Part shown: positions 8,378-17,881 of the stretch, piece after piece
Position numbering within the stretch: position 1 is the first letter of the stretch
Layout: each line of letters opens with the position of its first letter
Source of the DNA: Legionella cincinnatiensis
GTDB lineage: Bacteria; Pseudomonadota; Gammaproteobacteria; Legionellales; Legionellaceae
Direction of reading: 5' to 3'
Assembly (NCBI RefSeq): GCF_900452415.1
Contig: NZ_UGNX01000001.1
Span: 682,001 to 746,000, forward strand
Length of the DNA: 64,000 nt
Translations under genes and position numbers: made by a program
The notes under the pieces: model-generated
The model's input: the letters and a program-made list of their open reading frames with translations, nothing else
Database searches by the model: none
Told to the model about the DNA's origin: nothing

Positions 8378-8857
8378 TTACCTGTTTTTACAAGAAAAAC
8401 CAAAAATATGCATAAAATCAGCTAAATTTAATTTTGTACTTTCATGAATGTCTTTTTTCATGCGATTTATAAGTGCTATCCCTTCAGCTTTGAATTCTTC
8501 CATTTTAATATTGATATTTTCTAGAGGAAAATTATACCATTCTGTTCTATAAAATTTTTCATTAAAGCTATTTATATCTTCAACAAGCTGTTGCTCATCA
8601 GTAACTAAAAACGCTTCTCCAATATATGTTTGTGTATATGCATAAATTTTGTCAAACTCCAACCATTTGTTAGGATTATCTTGAGCTTCATTTTCGAAAT
8701 GATAAATGTGGTTGCGCATTTCTACCCACTTACAAATAAGCAGGTCGTAAATTTTAATTTTATTATCGATGGTTCTCTGTTTAAAACTGATTTTCATAGC
8801 CACTACATTAGAAAGATACCCAATAATAAGACCGACAATTAATGTAATAAGAGCCAT
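8378..8857 (-). CDS. Small membrane-anchored protein of unknown function
   Basis: 159 residues from ATG 8857, chosen because GGAGG lies five bases upstream; the longest frame begins at 8908. Residues 1-20 (MALITLIVGLIIGYLSNVVA) form one transmembrane helix, followed by a basic stretch and a charged helical cytoplasmic domain. No family is recognised. It faces the Abi_2 gene and lies just inside the right attachment repeats, so it is the last cargo gene of the island. A single-helix anchor plus soluble domain is common among phage-defence effectors, but nothing here proves that role. Confidence 0.6.
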   Translation of the reverse strand: MALITLIVGLIIGYLSNVVAMKISFKQRTIDNKIKIYDLLICKWVEMRNHIYHFENEAQDNPNKWLEFDKIYAYTQTYIGEAFLVTDEQQLVEDINSFNEKFYRTEWYNFPLENINIKMEEFKAEGIALINRMKKDIHESTKLNLADFMHIFGFSCKNR

Positions 8858-8966
8858 TATTTCCTCCATCAATTTTTCACTTATAATAGCAGATAAAACC
8901 ATAAGCATTCTTATCTTTTCACATCAATTCAAATTAGCTAATATACACCACGTTGGGTAAGATTTT

Positions 8967-9149
8967 GGGTATGATTCGAGTCCTTATTATTAATGTTATT
9001 TAAAATCAAAGGGTTAAAACCAGGTTCGATTCCGGCCCTGGCACCAATCAATAATTCTTAGGTAATATTCGCATTCTTATTATTTATGTTACTAAAAATC
9101 AATGAGTTACCCTAAGGTTTGATTCCAGCCCTGGCATTAATCAATAATT
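8967..9149 (+). repeat. Two tandem 90-base units, each holding an attachment-site copy (attR-like)
   Basis: Unit A (8967-9056) and unit B (9060-9149) align over their whole length with scattered substitutions, at a period of 93 bases. Each contains a copy of the tRNA-Leu 3' end: GGTTCGATTCCGGCCCTGG CACCAAT in A (9023-9048) and the decayed GGTTTGATTCCAGCCCTGG CATTAAT in B (9116-9141). Unit A lacks one G of the tRNA-Leu acceptor strand. Unit B runs into the stop codon of the EamA gene. The arrangement suggests two successive integration or excision events. Confidence 0.7.
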
Positions 9150-9567
9150 ATTCTGTAGCAAATAAAATTAGAGCCAAAATCGCAAAGATCATTCCTAATC
9201 CATGTTTTAAACTAAGCCCCTGTTTGAGAAATATAACTGACAATAATAAAGTAATCATTGGATACATAGACGTGACTAACACTACGGGCATTGTAGGTCC
9301 ATTACGTAATGCCATAATAAAGAAAATACAAGCGATGCCGCTTGCTAAGCCATTCAATAAACCATACGTGCCCCCTTTAGGACAAATATCCAGTTTAAAG
9401 TCAAGTAATATCAACGCAATAATGCCAGAAATAAGGACACCTATACTGGAATAAAAGGTAATTGAAAGAGGATTGATAAAACTTGATGCTCTTGTACCCC
9501 AGTATCCCCAAGCACCATAAAGACATAAGGCAATTATAGATGGATAATACCAAGAACTAGGATTCAT
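9148..9567 (-). CDS. EamA-type small transporter subunit (DMT superfamily)
   Basis: 139 residues with about five hydrophobic helices, i.e. a single EamA repeat rather than the usual two. The features GAWGYWGTRAS, NGLASGIACIFFIMALRNGP and VTSMYPMITLLLSVIFL are typical of the short 140-residue EamA proteins, which work as dimers. The substrate is unknown. It is the first chromosomal gene beyond the island, and repeat unit B touches its stop codon. Confidence 0.85.
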   Translation of the reverse strand: MNPSSWYYPSIIALCLYGAWGYWGTRASSFINPLSITFYSSIGVLISGIIALILLDFKLDICPKGGTYGLLNGLASGIACIFFIMALRNGPTMPVVLVTSMYPMITLLLSVIFLKQGLSLKHGLGMIFAILALILFATE

Positions 9568-10089
9568 ACAGATACTTTACCTTATCAGCATTTTTTAGAT
9601 TATTGGCATAGAATAACTGGTAGTTGATCAAAATAATACTACTAAGTGTTCTCTTTTTAATTAATCCTTAGCTTAAATGGTGGCAATATGGGTGACGGAA
9701 TGCAAAATGACTTTTCTCCACGCTGAATTTAGTGTTTCTCGAATACTAATTATAAAAGGCAGAGGAAATTCTTTGCTTGGCTAGCCACACTGTGGAAAAT
9801 TAAATTTACAATTTGATTAATGAGTGTTTTATAAAATATCCACAAAATCTGTGGATAAGTATGTGTGTTATCTGATGAAAAGATATCATGGAGTCGAAGT
9901 TCTAGTGTATAGGCGTGTCTGGGTGCTTTTCGTTTTTTTGTCTGTACTTCTTGGACGGCGGATAAAAGTAAAAAAACTCATTATTGGAGTTTAGAAACAG
10001 ATTGAAGGGATACAAGAACTGTCTATAGGGTATATCGCTTGAGCGATTTTTTCTCTACAATAAGGATTTCACCAAAATCAAAGTAATTT
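9568..10089. other. 522-base intergenic region with DnaA-box-like sites and a hairpin
   Basis: No convincing gene is seen. TGTGGATAA (9850-9858) is a perfect DnaA box and TATCCACA (9837-9844) is an inverted near-match, forming a palindrome with a 5-base spacer. TGTGGAAAA (9791-9799) differs from the consensus by one base. The DNA between the sites is very AT-rich. Near the lolC end, ATCGCT / AGCGAT (10034-10039, 10042-10047) followed by T residues forms a terminator-like hairpin. See the findings. Confidence 0.55.
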
Positions 10090-11334
10090 ATGTATAAACC
10101 ATTAGCCCTTTTTATGGGTTTACGCTACACACGCGCTAGAAAGAAAAATCATTTTGTTTCTTTTATTTCTCTTAGCTCGATGCTTGGCATTGGCTTGGGG
10201 GTAATGGTTCTTATTACCGTTTTATCGGTAATGAATGGTTTTGATCAACAAATACATAAGCGATTTTTTGGTATGGCACCTGAAATTACTGTCTCTGGTC
10301 CCAATGAACGATTAAGTGATTGGCCAGAAATTGCTAAAAAAATTAAAACAATTCCAGAAATTAAAGCGCTTTCACCTTTCGTTGGAGGCCAAGGATTAAT
10401 GGTTCATGATGGACAAGTGTTACCTATTGTCCTAACGGGTGTATTACCCCAAGAAGAAGAAAAAATGAGCCATCTGCAAAATAAGTTGCTTGCTGGAAAT
10501 CTTAATAATTTAAAAGACTTTGGCATTATTCTTGGACGAGGTTTAGCAGATAATATGGGAACTATGATTGGGGATAAGGTAACCGTTATGATTCCTCAAG
10601 CGACCGTTACACCTGCCGGAATGATTCCTCGTTTTAAACGATTTACGGTTGTAGGTGTTTTTTCTGCAGGAACTGGATTTAATTTTGATACAAAATTAGC
10701 ATTTATTAATCTGGGGGATGCGCAGAAATTATTGCAAATGGGTAATGATGTGACTGGTATTAAGATGAAGATCAATAATGTATACCAAGCGCCAGAATTA
10801 TCTTCTCGGTTATCGCATTTATTAGGTGAAGAATATCAAGTAGGTAATTGGACAGAGCAATATGGATCTTTTTTTCAGGCAGTTAAAATGGAAAAAACGA
10901 TGATGTTTATGATCTTATTACTGATTATTGCGGTGGCTGCATTCAATTTAGTGTCTTCTTTAGTGATGGTCGTCAATGACAAGCAGGCAGAAATTGCGAT
11001 TTTGAGAACTATTGGCGCCACTCCCTCGACGATACTCTGCACCTTTATAGTCCAAGGGATGATGGTAGGAATCGTAGGGACTTTTTTGGGATTGATTGGT
11101 GGGGTAATTTTAGCAGAAAATGCAACGACTATTGTGAATCATCTACAAACTTGGTTTCATTTTAAAATTTTATCATCTAGCATTTATTTTGTGGACTATT
11201 TACCCTCTCAAATTATGCTTAGTGATTTATGGAAAGTTTGTCTTATGGCTTTATTAATGAGTTTTGTTGCAACTATTTATCCTGCTTGGAGAGCCTCAAG
11301 AACAGTGATTGCGGAGGCTTTACACTATGAGTAA
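10090..11334 (+). CDS. lolC: Lipoprotein-releasing ABC transporter permease, LolC/LolE (LolF) family
   Basis: 414 residues. With LolD it extracts outer-membrane lipoproteins from the inner membrane and hands them to LolA. One N-terminal helix follows [18 protein letters not shown], then comes a large periplasmic domain (about 50-265) and three C-terminal helices ([20 protein letters not shown] onward), with the FtsX-like ending YPAWRAS. It overlaps lolD by eight bases. There is only one permease gene here, whereas enterobacteria encode lolC and lolE around lolD. This fits a LolF-type homodimer, unless lolE lies elsewhere. Confidence 0.92.
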   Translation: MYKPLALFMGLRYTRARKKNHFVSFISLSSMLGIGLGVMVLITVLSVMNGFDQQIHKRFFGMAPEITVSGPNERLSDWPEIAKKIKTIPEIKALSPFVGGQGLMVHDGQVLPIVLTGVLPQEEEKMSHLQNKLLAGNLNNLKDFGIILGRGLADNMGTMIGDKVTVMIPQATVTPAGMIPRFKRFTVVGVFSAGTGFNFDTKLAFINLGDAQKLLQMGNDVTGIKMKINNVYQAPELSSRLSHLLGEEYQVGNWTEQYGSFFQAVKMEKTMMFMILLLIIAVAAFNLVSSLVMVVNDKQAEIAILRTIGATPSTILCTFIVQGMMVGIVGTFLGLIGGVILAENATTIVNHLQTWFHFKILSSSIYFVDYLPSQIMLSDLWKVCLMALLMSFVATIYPAWRASRTVIAEALHYE

Positions 11335-12010
11335 TCTTATTTTAAATGTTACAAAACTCTGTAAGTCTTATAGTGATGGTGCCTCTAAAGTTAATGTATT
11401 ACGAGGTATTGATTTGACCATCACTGAAGGGGAGCGCTTGGCAATTATTGGCCCATCAGGTTCTGGGAAAAGCACCTTATTACATTTACTTGGTGGATTA
11501 GATAAACCAACAAGTGGGGATGTATGGATCAAGGAGGTAAATTGGCAAAAAATAAATGAAAAAAAACGCTGCCAATTACGAAATCAAGGCCTAGGGTTTA
11601 TTTATCAGTTTCATCATTTATTACCCGAGTTTACTGCACTTGAAAATGTTTCTATGCCTTTACTTTTAGCAAAAAAATCGGTTAGAGATGCAGAGGCTAC
11701 AGCAAGTAAAATGCTCGATGATGTTGGACTTAAAGAAAGAAAAACGCATAAACCGGCTCAACTTTCCGGAGGAGAGCGACAGAGAGTTGCCATAGCCCGA
11801 GCTTTAGTTCATCAACCTTATTGTGTTTTAGCAGATGAACCTACTGGCAATTTAGACCAGGTTACTGCAACCAAAGTTTTTGAGTTAATGTTAGAGCTGA
11901 ATCGAAAAATGAATACTGCCTTGGTGATTGTCACTCATGATCATCAGTTAGCAAAACAAATGGATAGAGTTTTAGTATTAGGAGAGGGGCTTTTATCTGA
12001 CCTTATATAG
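11327..12010 (+). CDS. lolD: Lipoprotein-releasing ABC transporter ATP-binding protein
   Basis: 227 residues. Walker [13 protein letters not shown] signature [15 protein letters not shown] and Walker [12 protein letters not shown] are all intact, as is the H-loop ThrHis (VTHDHQ). The start ATG 11327 overlaps the lolC stop (ATGAGTAA), with GGAGG at about the right distance inside lolC. It supplies ATP hydrolysis for lipoprotein release on the cytoplasmic face of the inner membrane. Confidence 0.95.
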   Translation: MSNLILNVTKLCKSYSDGASKVNVLRGIDLTITEGERLAIIGPSGSGKSTLLHLLGGLDKPTSGDVWIKEVNWQKINEKKRCQLRNQGLGFIYQFHHLLPEFTALENVSMPLLLAKKSVRDAEATASKMLDDVGLKERKTHKPAQLSGGERQRVAIARALVHQPYCVLADEPTGNLDQVTATKVFELMLELNRKMNTALVIVTHDHQLAKQMDRVLVLGEGLLSDLI

Positions 12011-12091
12011 ACTTAATGACCAGAATCGTGCTGATTTTTGCGGAAATATTTATTTTTAAGACATCGGAATTAATTAATAGGAGGTACCAAA

Positions 12092-12304
12092 ATGTTTATA
12101 AAAATTGAACAAAATACGAAAAAAAGTTGGTTAGCTAACCAGAACGTAGCACAACTAGAGCTTACAGATACTGGTATATTAAACACACACCATTTTTTTT
12201 CTGCTAAAGAGATGTTTAAGAGTAAGATTGCTAAGAATATGTTGTTAGCTGATTCTAAGGAAATAGAAACGTCAATAGATGAGACAATTCAGAAAGGAAT
12301 GTAA
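12092..12304 (+). CDS. Small hypothetical protein, 70 residues
   Basis: A very strong ribosome binding site (AGGAGGTACC before ATG 12092) and a strong terminator right after the stop argue that this is expressed. The product is hydrophilic, with no signal peptide or recognised domain, and ends in SIDETIQKGM. It lies 81 bases downstream of lolD and may be co-transcribed with it. No function can be assigned. Confidence 0.6.
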   Translation: MFIKIEQNTKKSWLANQNVAQLELTDTGILNTHHFFSAKEMFKSKIAKNMLLADSKEIETSIDETIQKGM

Positions 12305-12323
12305 TTTCTTTTGCCTACCCACT

Positions 12324-12364
12324 GAAAGGCTGTATTTGGCGTAATTACACGAATACAGCCTTTC
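12324..12364. terminator. Bidirectional terminator between the lolCD unit and asnS
   Basis: A perfect 13-base inverted repeat, GAAAGGCTGTATT (12324-12336) and AATACAGCCTTTC (12352-12364), separates two convergent genes. T residues on both sides let it serve either strand. Confidence 0.85.
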
Positions 12365-12386
12365 TTCAATAGGAGCTGATCATTTT

Positions 12387-13790
12387 CTAATAATCAGCAT
12401 GGCCAGGGGTGCGTGGGAATGGAATTACATCACGTACGTTAGCCAATCCAGTAACATAGCTCACAAAACGCTCGAGACCTAAACCAAAACCTGCATGGGG
12501 TACCGTACCGTAACGGCGTAAATCTCTATACCATTGGTAACTTTCTTTATTGAGATTGCTTTCCTCAATGCGTCTATCCAAAACATCTAAACGGTCTTCA
12601 CGCTCACTACCCCCGATAATTTCACCGATGCCGGGAGCTAAGACATCCATGGCAGCAACCGTTTTTTCATCATCGTTAAGGCGCATATAAAAGCCTTTAA
12701 TTTCTTGAGGATAATTAGTCAATATCACTGGTTTTTTGCAATGTATCTCTGCAAGATAACGCTCATGCTCTGATTGTAAATCGAGTCCCCAGCTGACTGG
12801 AAAATCAAATGGTTGTTCACTTTTTTCCAAAATTTTAATGGCATCAGTATAAGTCATAATTTCAAAATCTGATTCAGCAATATGCTCTACACGCTCAATA
12901 CATCCAGGAGCAACAAATTGATTGAAAAAGCTCATATCGTCTGCTCGTTCTTCAAGAACAGCTTTGCATAAATAACGCAACATGGATTGACTCAAATCAC
13001 ATATATCAGATAATCCCGCAAAAGCGATTTCAGGTTCCACCATCCAAAACTCGGCTAAATGGCGGCTAGTGTTTGAGTTTTCCGCACGAAAAGTTGGGCC
13101 AAAAGTATAGACCTTAGACATAGCGAGACAATAAGCCTCTACGTTTAATTGTCCAGAAACGGTAAGGAATGTTTCTCTACCAAAGAAATCCTTGCTAAAG
13201 TCAATTTGACCCTGCTCACCTTTAGGTACATTGAGTAGATCTAAAGTAGATACCCGAAACATCTCCCCAGCTCCTTCACAGTCGCTTGAGGTAATAATGG
13301 GCGTATGGATCCAAAAAAAACCTTGTTCGTGGAAAAAACGATGGATGGCTTGTGATAAACAATGACGAATTCGTGTAACGGCACTAATTGTATTCGTACG
13401 AGGACGTAAATGTGCTACTTCACGTAGAAATTCAAGGGTGTGGCGTTTTGCTTGAATAGGGTAGGTATCAGGATTTTCTACCCAGCCAACGACGTTGATA
13501 TGCTCTGCCTGAATTTCAAAAGTTTGACCTTTCCCTTGGGAGGCGACTAATTTACCTGAGACAATCAATGAACAGCCAGCGGTAAGTTTTGCCACTTCAT
13601 CCTGATAATTCGTTAAATTATCAGTGGCTACGACTTGAATGGGAGAAAAACAGGAGCCATCGTGCATACTGATAAAAGAAAGCCCTGCTTTTGAATCACG
13701 CCGGGTTTTTACCCAGCCTCTGACAGTAACGTAGTCGTCAACACTGATTTCACCATCTAAACACTGTCTTATGGTAAAAACTTCGGTCAT
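12387..13790 (-). CDS. asnS: Asparaginyl-tRNA synthetase
   Basis: 467 residues, the normal length. An N-terminal OB-fold anticodon-binding domain ([14 protein letters not shown]) is followed by the class II catalytic core. Motif 2 lies in [20 protein letters not shown] and motif 3 in [26 protein letters not shown] is the AsnRS form. The enzyme charges tRNA-Asn with asparagine, so the organism need not use transamidation for this tRNA. The gene stands alone on this strand. Confidence 0.97.
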   Translation of the reverse strand: MTEVFTIRQCLDGEISVDDYVTVRGWVKTRRDSKAGLSFISMHDGSCFSPIQVVATDNLTNYQDEVAKLTAGCSLIVSGKLVASQGKGQTFEIQAEHINVVGWVENPDTYPIQAKRHTLEFLREVAHLRPRTNTISAVTRIRHCLSQAIHRFFHEQGFFWIHTPIITSSDCEGAGEMFRVSTLDLLNVPKGEQGQIDFSKDFFGRETFLTVSGQLNVEAYCLAMSKVYTFGPTFRAENSNTSRHLAEFWMVEPEIAFAGLSDICDLSQSMLRYLCKAVLEERADDMSFFNQFVAPGCIERVEHIAESDFEIMTYTDAIKILEKSEQPFDFPVSWGLDLQSEHERYLAEIHCKKPVILTNYPQEIKGFYMRLNDDEKTVAAMDVLAPGIGEIIGGSEREDRLDVLDRRIEESNLNKESYQWYRDLRRYGTVPHAGFGLGLERFVSYVTGLANVRDVIPFPRTPGHADY

Positions 13791-14129
13791 TTTTTACTCC
13801 TAATTATAAATATACTTAGCTTGGTCACAAAGTAAGACTTTGTATTTCTATCTGCTTGTAAGCTCCCGAATTAGAAAAAGACAGAGGTGTATTAGTGTTA
13901 CATCAGCATTTTCGATTGGAGAGTCCAAGCACAACGCAGGTAGGTGACGCCAAAATTACAATTTTGTGATCACGCGAAGATAGATACCTTTTACTTAAAA
14001 TGAGATGATACACTGGGCCTATCGGCATTTCTACTCTCTTGGCTAAAACGGATTGATTTTCTCAGTTTTTATGGACTCTAAAAGCATTTTATGCCCTAAT
14101 ACCCTGAATAGAATTATTGAGGAAGAGTC
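13791..14129. other. 339-base intergenic region between asnS and a secreted-protein gene
   Basis: It holds the divergent control regions of asnS and the gene at 14130. A small inverted repeat, CAAAGT-AAG-ACTTTG, lies about 45 bases upstream of asnS. No open frame with a ribosome binding site and no RNA gene was found. Confidence 0.5.
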
Positions 14130-14690
14130 ATGTTGCAAAAGATATTGTATCTATTTCTGTTCTTTTATTCTTTTAACGTTGCGGCAGATGATACGATATT
14201 AAAATTATACAGGCCCTATGGTGATGTGGAGAATCAGATTGCTCCTCAAGTCAAAAAAACCTTTAGAGGGGAGTGTTATTCACAATCTCGATTAATTGTA
14301 CGTGAAGATGCATGGCGTTGCATGGCGAGTGGCAAAACTTATGATCCATGTTTTGTTAAATCGGGCCCCAATAGGACTACTGCTTTATGTCCTCAATCTC
14401 CCTGGGTGGGGGACAGCGTGCAAATCATGGTAAAACTACCCTTGAATAATGAACAGAATAAAACCTTGGATATGTCGCGTACTTACCCTTGGGCAATCGA
14501 GTTAACCAATGGCGAACATTGCCAGGCCATCAACTCAGGTAAAAGGTATGACAAGATGCCTGTGCGTTATAAATGCGGTAAAAAGAATTACTTAGTAGGA
14601 CATTTACAACGATGTAAAGCCATATGGAGCATACTTGAAAAAACATCCTCTGGCGTTGTTACTGTAGAAATCAGCAAGGCTTGGTTCTAA
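14130..14690 (+). CDS. Secreted cysteine-rich protein of unknown function
   Basis: 186 residues. Residues 1-19 (MLQKILYLFLFFYSFNVAA) are a Sec signal peptide with an AxA-like cleavage site. The mature part has about seven Cys residues (GECYSQS, AWRCMASG, YDPCFVK, TALCPQS, EHCQAI, RYKCGKK, QRCKAIW), so disulphides in the periplasm or outside the cell are likely. AWRCMASG-x-YDPCF resembles a motif of small secreted bacterial proteins without known function. GAGGAAGAG precedes ATG 14130. Confidence 0.7.
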   Translation: MLQKILYLFLFFYSFNVAADDTILKLYRPYGDVENQIAPQVKKTFRGECYSQSRLIVREDAWRCMASGKTYDPCFVKSGPNRTTALCPQSPWVGDSVQIMVKLPLNNEQNKTLDMSRTYPWAIELTNGEHCQAINSGKRYDKMPVRYKCGKKNYLVGHLQRCKAIWSILEKTSSGVVTVEISKAWF

Positions 14691-14788
14691 TCAGAATATT
14701 GTTGTAAATTTTAACTTACTCCATACCGCTTTACATCGTTGTAACTACCTGTTCGTATCTGAATTAATTGCTTGGCTAATGATGAACT

Positions 14789-15421
14789 TCATGAAGTCTC
14801 CGGGATGGCTTTTTGAAAGGCTTCAAGTGTTAAGCAATGTGTATTAATTTCATTTATAAGAGGATAATCATCCATTGCAAAATGAAAACGATGGGCATTG
14901 TATACTTGAGGGATGAGACAAAGATCCGCTAAAGAGAGTGTCCTGCCAAAACAAAAAGGTTCTTGGCGAGTAAGTGTTTGTAATTTAGCTTCGAATGCAT
15001 CAAATCCGACTTTAAGCCAATGGTGATACCATTGTGTTATTTGAGATTCGCTGGGACTAAACTGATGCTTTAATTGATTTAATACTCTTAAATTATTTAG
15101 AGGATGCATATCACAGGCAACAATTAAAGCCAAAGATTTAACAGTAGCTCTATCTAGAGCATTCTGAGGCAATAAGGGAGGGGTAGGGTAAGTTTCATCG
15201 AGATAATCAATAATCGCCAATGATTGATTTATAACATGACCATTGATTTCTAAACTGGGTACTAAACCTTGAGGATTAACTTTCCGATATTCAGGACTAT
15301 GTTGTTCTCCTCCATGGTTGATTAAATGAATGTTTACTTTTTCGTAGGGAATATTTTTTATATTAAGTGCAATTCGCACTCGATAGCACGCCGTGGAGCG
15401 ATAATAGTCATAAAGCTTCAT
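14789..15421 (-). CDS. maiA: Maleylacetoacetate isomerase (zeta-class GST)
   Basis: 210 residues. It converts maleylacetoacetate to fumarylacetoacetate with glutathione, the penultimate step of tyrosine and homogentisate breakdown. YYRSTACYRVRIALNIKNIP is the zeta-GST active-site region with the Ser after YYR, and the all-helical C-terminal domain follows. The start overlaps the stop of the fah-like gene by four bases (ATGA), so the two are coupled. Confidence 0.93.
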   Translation of the reverse strand: MKLYDYYRSTACYRVRIALNIKNIPYEKVNIHLINHGGEQHSPEYRKVNPQGLVPSLEINGHVINQSLAIIDYLDETYPTPPLLPQNALDRATVKSLALIVACDMHPLNNLRVLNQLKHQFSPSESQITQWYHHWLKVGFDAFEAKLQTLTRQEPFCFGRTLSLADLCLIPQVYNAHRFHFAMDDYPLINEINTHCLTLEAFQKAIPETS

Positions 15422-16407
15422 GGCTTATACCTTTCAACAATTTGATCAATTGCACCAAACAGACTATTTTTGTGCTGGTTTAACATTTCAATGCGAATCC
15501 TATCTCCAAAACTCATAAACGAAGTTTTTGCTTGTCCTTGCTCGATGATTTCAAGCATTCTTTTTTCAGCAATGCAGGAAGAGCCTTTACTGCGATCTGT
15601 GTTAGATACAGTACCTGAACCAATAATAGTGCCCGCACTTAACTTCCTCGTTTTTGCAGCGTGTTGAATCAACTCTGGAAAGGAAAAGGTCATATCGACA
15701 CCGGCATTGGGCTGACCAAATAGTTGTCCATTTAAATGACTTAATAAGGGAAGATGCACACGTTGCCCATCCCAGTCAGAACCTAATTCATCAGCGGTTA
15801 TGGCAACAGGAGAAAAGCTGCTGGAAGGTTTAGATTGAAAAAAACCAAAGCCTTTCGCAAGTTCATTGGGAATTAAATTGCGTAATGATACATCATTGAC
15901 TAACATCAACAATTTAATATGTCGTCCTGCATCCTTATGATCGATACCCATAGGGACATCATCGGTGATGATCGCAACTTCAGCTTCGAAATCAATTCCA
16001 AAAGCTTCATCTGCAACTAAAATGGGATCTCGTGGACCTAGAAAAGAATCTGCACCTCCTTGGTACATCAGTGGATCAGTCCAAAAATTAGCAGGAAGCT
16101 CTGCACCACGGGCTTTGCGAACCAGTTCGACATGATTCACATAAGCACTGCCATCTGCCCATTGATAGGCACGAGGCAGGGGAGAGGTACATTCTTGCGG
16201 GTTAAAATCAAAGGTATTTTCTAATTGTCCTTCATTAAGTTGCTGATACAGTTCCTGAAGCTTTGCTTCTACTTCGTGCCAATGATCGAGGGCATATTGT
16301 AAGTTAGGTGCAATTTGGGAAACAGTGATTGCAGTAGTTAATGACTGATTGACCACACATAGTTGCCCATCCCGAGATGATGTTGATTTTAAACTCGCAA
16401 GTTTCAT
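15418..16407 (-). CDS. fahA: Fumarylacetoacetate hydrolase family protein
   Basis: 329 residues. Probable last enzyme of tyrosine degradation, giving fumarate and acetoacetate. FAH-fold features are DFEAEVAIITDDVP (metal-binding acidic residues), VNDVSLRNLIPNELAKGFGF, QSKPSSSFSPVAIT and GTIIGSGTVSNTD. It is shorter than animal FAH (about 420) but normal for the bacterial form. Coupling with maiA and the neighbouring hpd support the role. A ribosome binding site, AGAGG, precedes ATG 16407. Confidence 0.88.
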   Translation of the reverse strand: MKLASLKSTSSRDGQLCVVNQSLTTAITVSQIAPNLQYALDHWHEVEAKLQELYQQLNEGQLENTFDFNPQECTSPLPRAYQWADGSAYVNHVELVRKARGAELPANFWTDPLMYQGGADSFLGPRDPILVADEAFGIDFEAEVAIITDDVPMGIDHKDAGRHIKLLMLVNDVSLRNLIPNELAKGFGFFQSKPSSSFSPVAITADELGSDWDGQRVHLPLLSHLNGQLFGQPNAGVDMTFSFPELIQHAAKTRKLSAGTIIGSGTVSNTDRSKGSSCIAEKRMLEIIEQGQAKTSFMSFGDRIRIEMLNQHKNSLFGAIDQIVERYKP

Positions 16408-16638
16408 AAAAACCTCTTTATAAGCCTAGTTTAACCAGTAGGTGGCCCTTGTTATAGCCCCATTTCACTGGTATAAACGCCTAGGTTTAATAGGATAGAG
16501 CATATAACCCAGGCTACATTTATATTTCTTGTAATAGAGCACCTCTTCCCTGGTACGGTCATATTTGTCACGTCTTGCGCGCAAATCAGGCCGTTTACGT
16601 CAACATGGCATAGAGGAGCTGAGCCATTACTGTCTTTT

Positions 16639-17691
16639 TTAAACAGATGTTTCTTTTAAAGTACCGCGTTTGATTTGGTCTCTTTCAATCGCTTCAAATA
16701 AAGCTTGGAAATTACCTTCTCCAAAGCCTTGATTTCCTTTGCGTTGGATAATCTCAAAAAATACGGGGCCAAAGATATTTTCGGTGAAGATTTGCAGCAA
16801 TAAACCATGTTTAGGATCCTGCTCTCCATCAATCAATATTTTTTCGTCATTCAACTGATTGACTGGTTCTTGATGCCAAGGAAGACGATCATGCAACATT
16901 TCGTAATAAGTATCGGGGACATCAAGGAATTTTACGCCTTGTTCTCTTAAGGTATGTACTGTGTGGTAAATATTGTTGGTAGTTAACGCAATATGTTGGA
17001 TGCCTTCACCTTTGTATTCATGCAGAAACTCTTCGATTTGAGAGAGATCATCTTTGGATTCATTTAAAGGGATTTTAATTTTTCCACAAGGACTACCTAA
17101 CGCACGACTTAACAATCCAGTCATCTTACCTTTGATGTTAAAATAGCGAATTTCTTGGAAGTTGAAAATTGACTCGTAAAAATGAGCCCATTTGTCCATA
17201 TTGCCACGAAATACATTATGGGTTAGATGATCGATCAGTATTAAACCATTACCCTCTATCTTTTGATTGGGTTGATGTTCCCAATGAGCAGAGAAGGGTT
17301 GATGCTGTTCATCCACAAAATAAATCACACTACCCCCGATCGCCTGAATGGCAGGCAAACCATGATGAGCATGCTCACAATCTTCAAATGCAACAGCACC
17401 ATGTTTGATGGCGTAGTCAAATGCTGCTTTGGCATTTTTAACTCTAAATCCCATTGCACAAGCCCCAGAGCCATGAGTTTTGGCATGTTCTTCAGCTTGG
17501 CAATTGGAGGCAGCATTTACTATAAATTGAATTTCACCTTGTTGAAATAAAGTAATGTCTTGGTTTTTATGATTGGCAGTGGCTTGAAAACCCATATCAG
17601 TAAACTGTTGGTGCAGACGAGTCTTGTCTGGGCCTGAAAACTCTAAGAAAGCAAAACCATCTAATCCACAAGGGTTGTTGTTTTGTTGCAT
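16639..17691 (-). CDS. hpd: 4-hydroxyphenylpyruvate dioxygenase (legiolysin)
   Basis: 350 residues. An Fe(II) enzyme turning 4-hydroxyphenylpyruvate into homogentisate. It has two vicinal-oxygen-chelate domains; ligands are the His in LIDHLTHNVF, the His in GEGIQHIALTTNN and the Glu in PVFFEIIQRKG, with the C-terminal helix GFGEGNFQALFEAIE. In Legionella this protein is legiolysin (Lly), which causes browning (pyomelanin from homogentisate) and haemolysis. GGAGTGATAGATA precedes ATG 17691. Homogentisate dioxygenase (hmgA) is not in the window, so the route is incomplete here. Confidence 0.95.
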   Translation of the reverse strand: MQQNNNPCGLDGFAFLEFSGPDKTRLHQQFTDMGFQATANHKNQDITLFQQGEIQFIVNAASNCQAEEHAKTHGSGACAMGFRVKNAKAAFDYAIKHGAVAFEDCEHAHHGLPAIQAIGGSVIYFVDEQHQPFSAHWEHQPNQKIEGNGLILIDHLTHNVFRGNMDKWAHFYESIFNFQEIRYFNIKGKMTGLLSRALGSPCGKIKIPLNESKDDLSQIEEFLHEYKGEGIQHIALTTNNIYHTVHTLREQGVKFLDVPDTYYEMLHDRLPWHQEPVNQLNDEKILIDGEQDPKHGLLLQIFTENIFGPVFFEIIQRKGNQGFGEGNFQALFEAIERDQIKRGTLKETSV

Positions 17692-17881
17692 TATCTATCA
17701 CTCCTTTAAAATTATTCTGCTGTATCAAACATAACTGTCACATAATGATATCAACTTAAGCCCCAAACTTGTTGGGCTCATATGTGTCGCTTGGTGAAAC
17801 CCGTGTTTTTAGTTTCTCGGACTGGTGACTTAAATCAGACCTAGGTTTAACATAGTTTTCTTAATGTTTCAAAAGAAGAGC

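Noticed and set aside
9568..10089. Chromosomal replication origin
   Set aside because: DnaA-like boxes are present, but too few, with no 13-mer DUE series that I can define and no dnaA, dnaN, mnmG or rpmH nearby. Kept only as a DnaA-box cluster.
17169..17550. Plus-strand open frames inside hpd
   Set aside because: Antisense shadows of a gene with all dioxygenase ligands.
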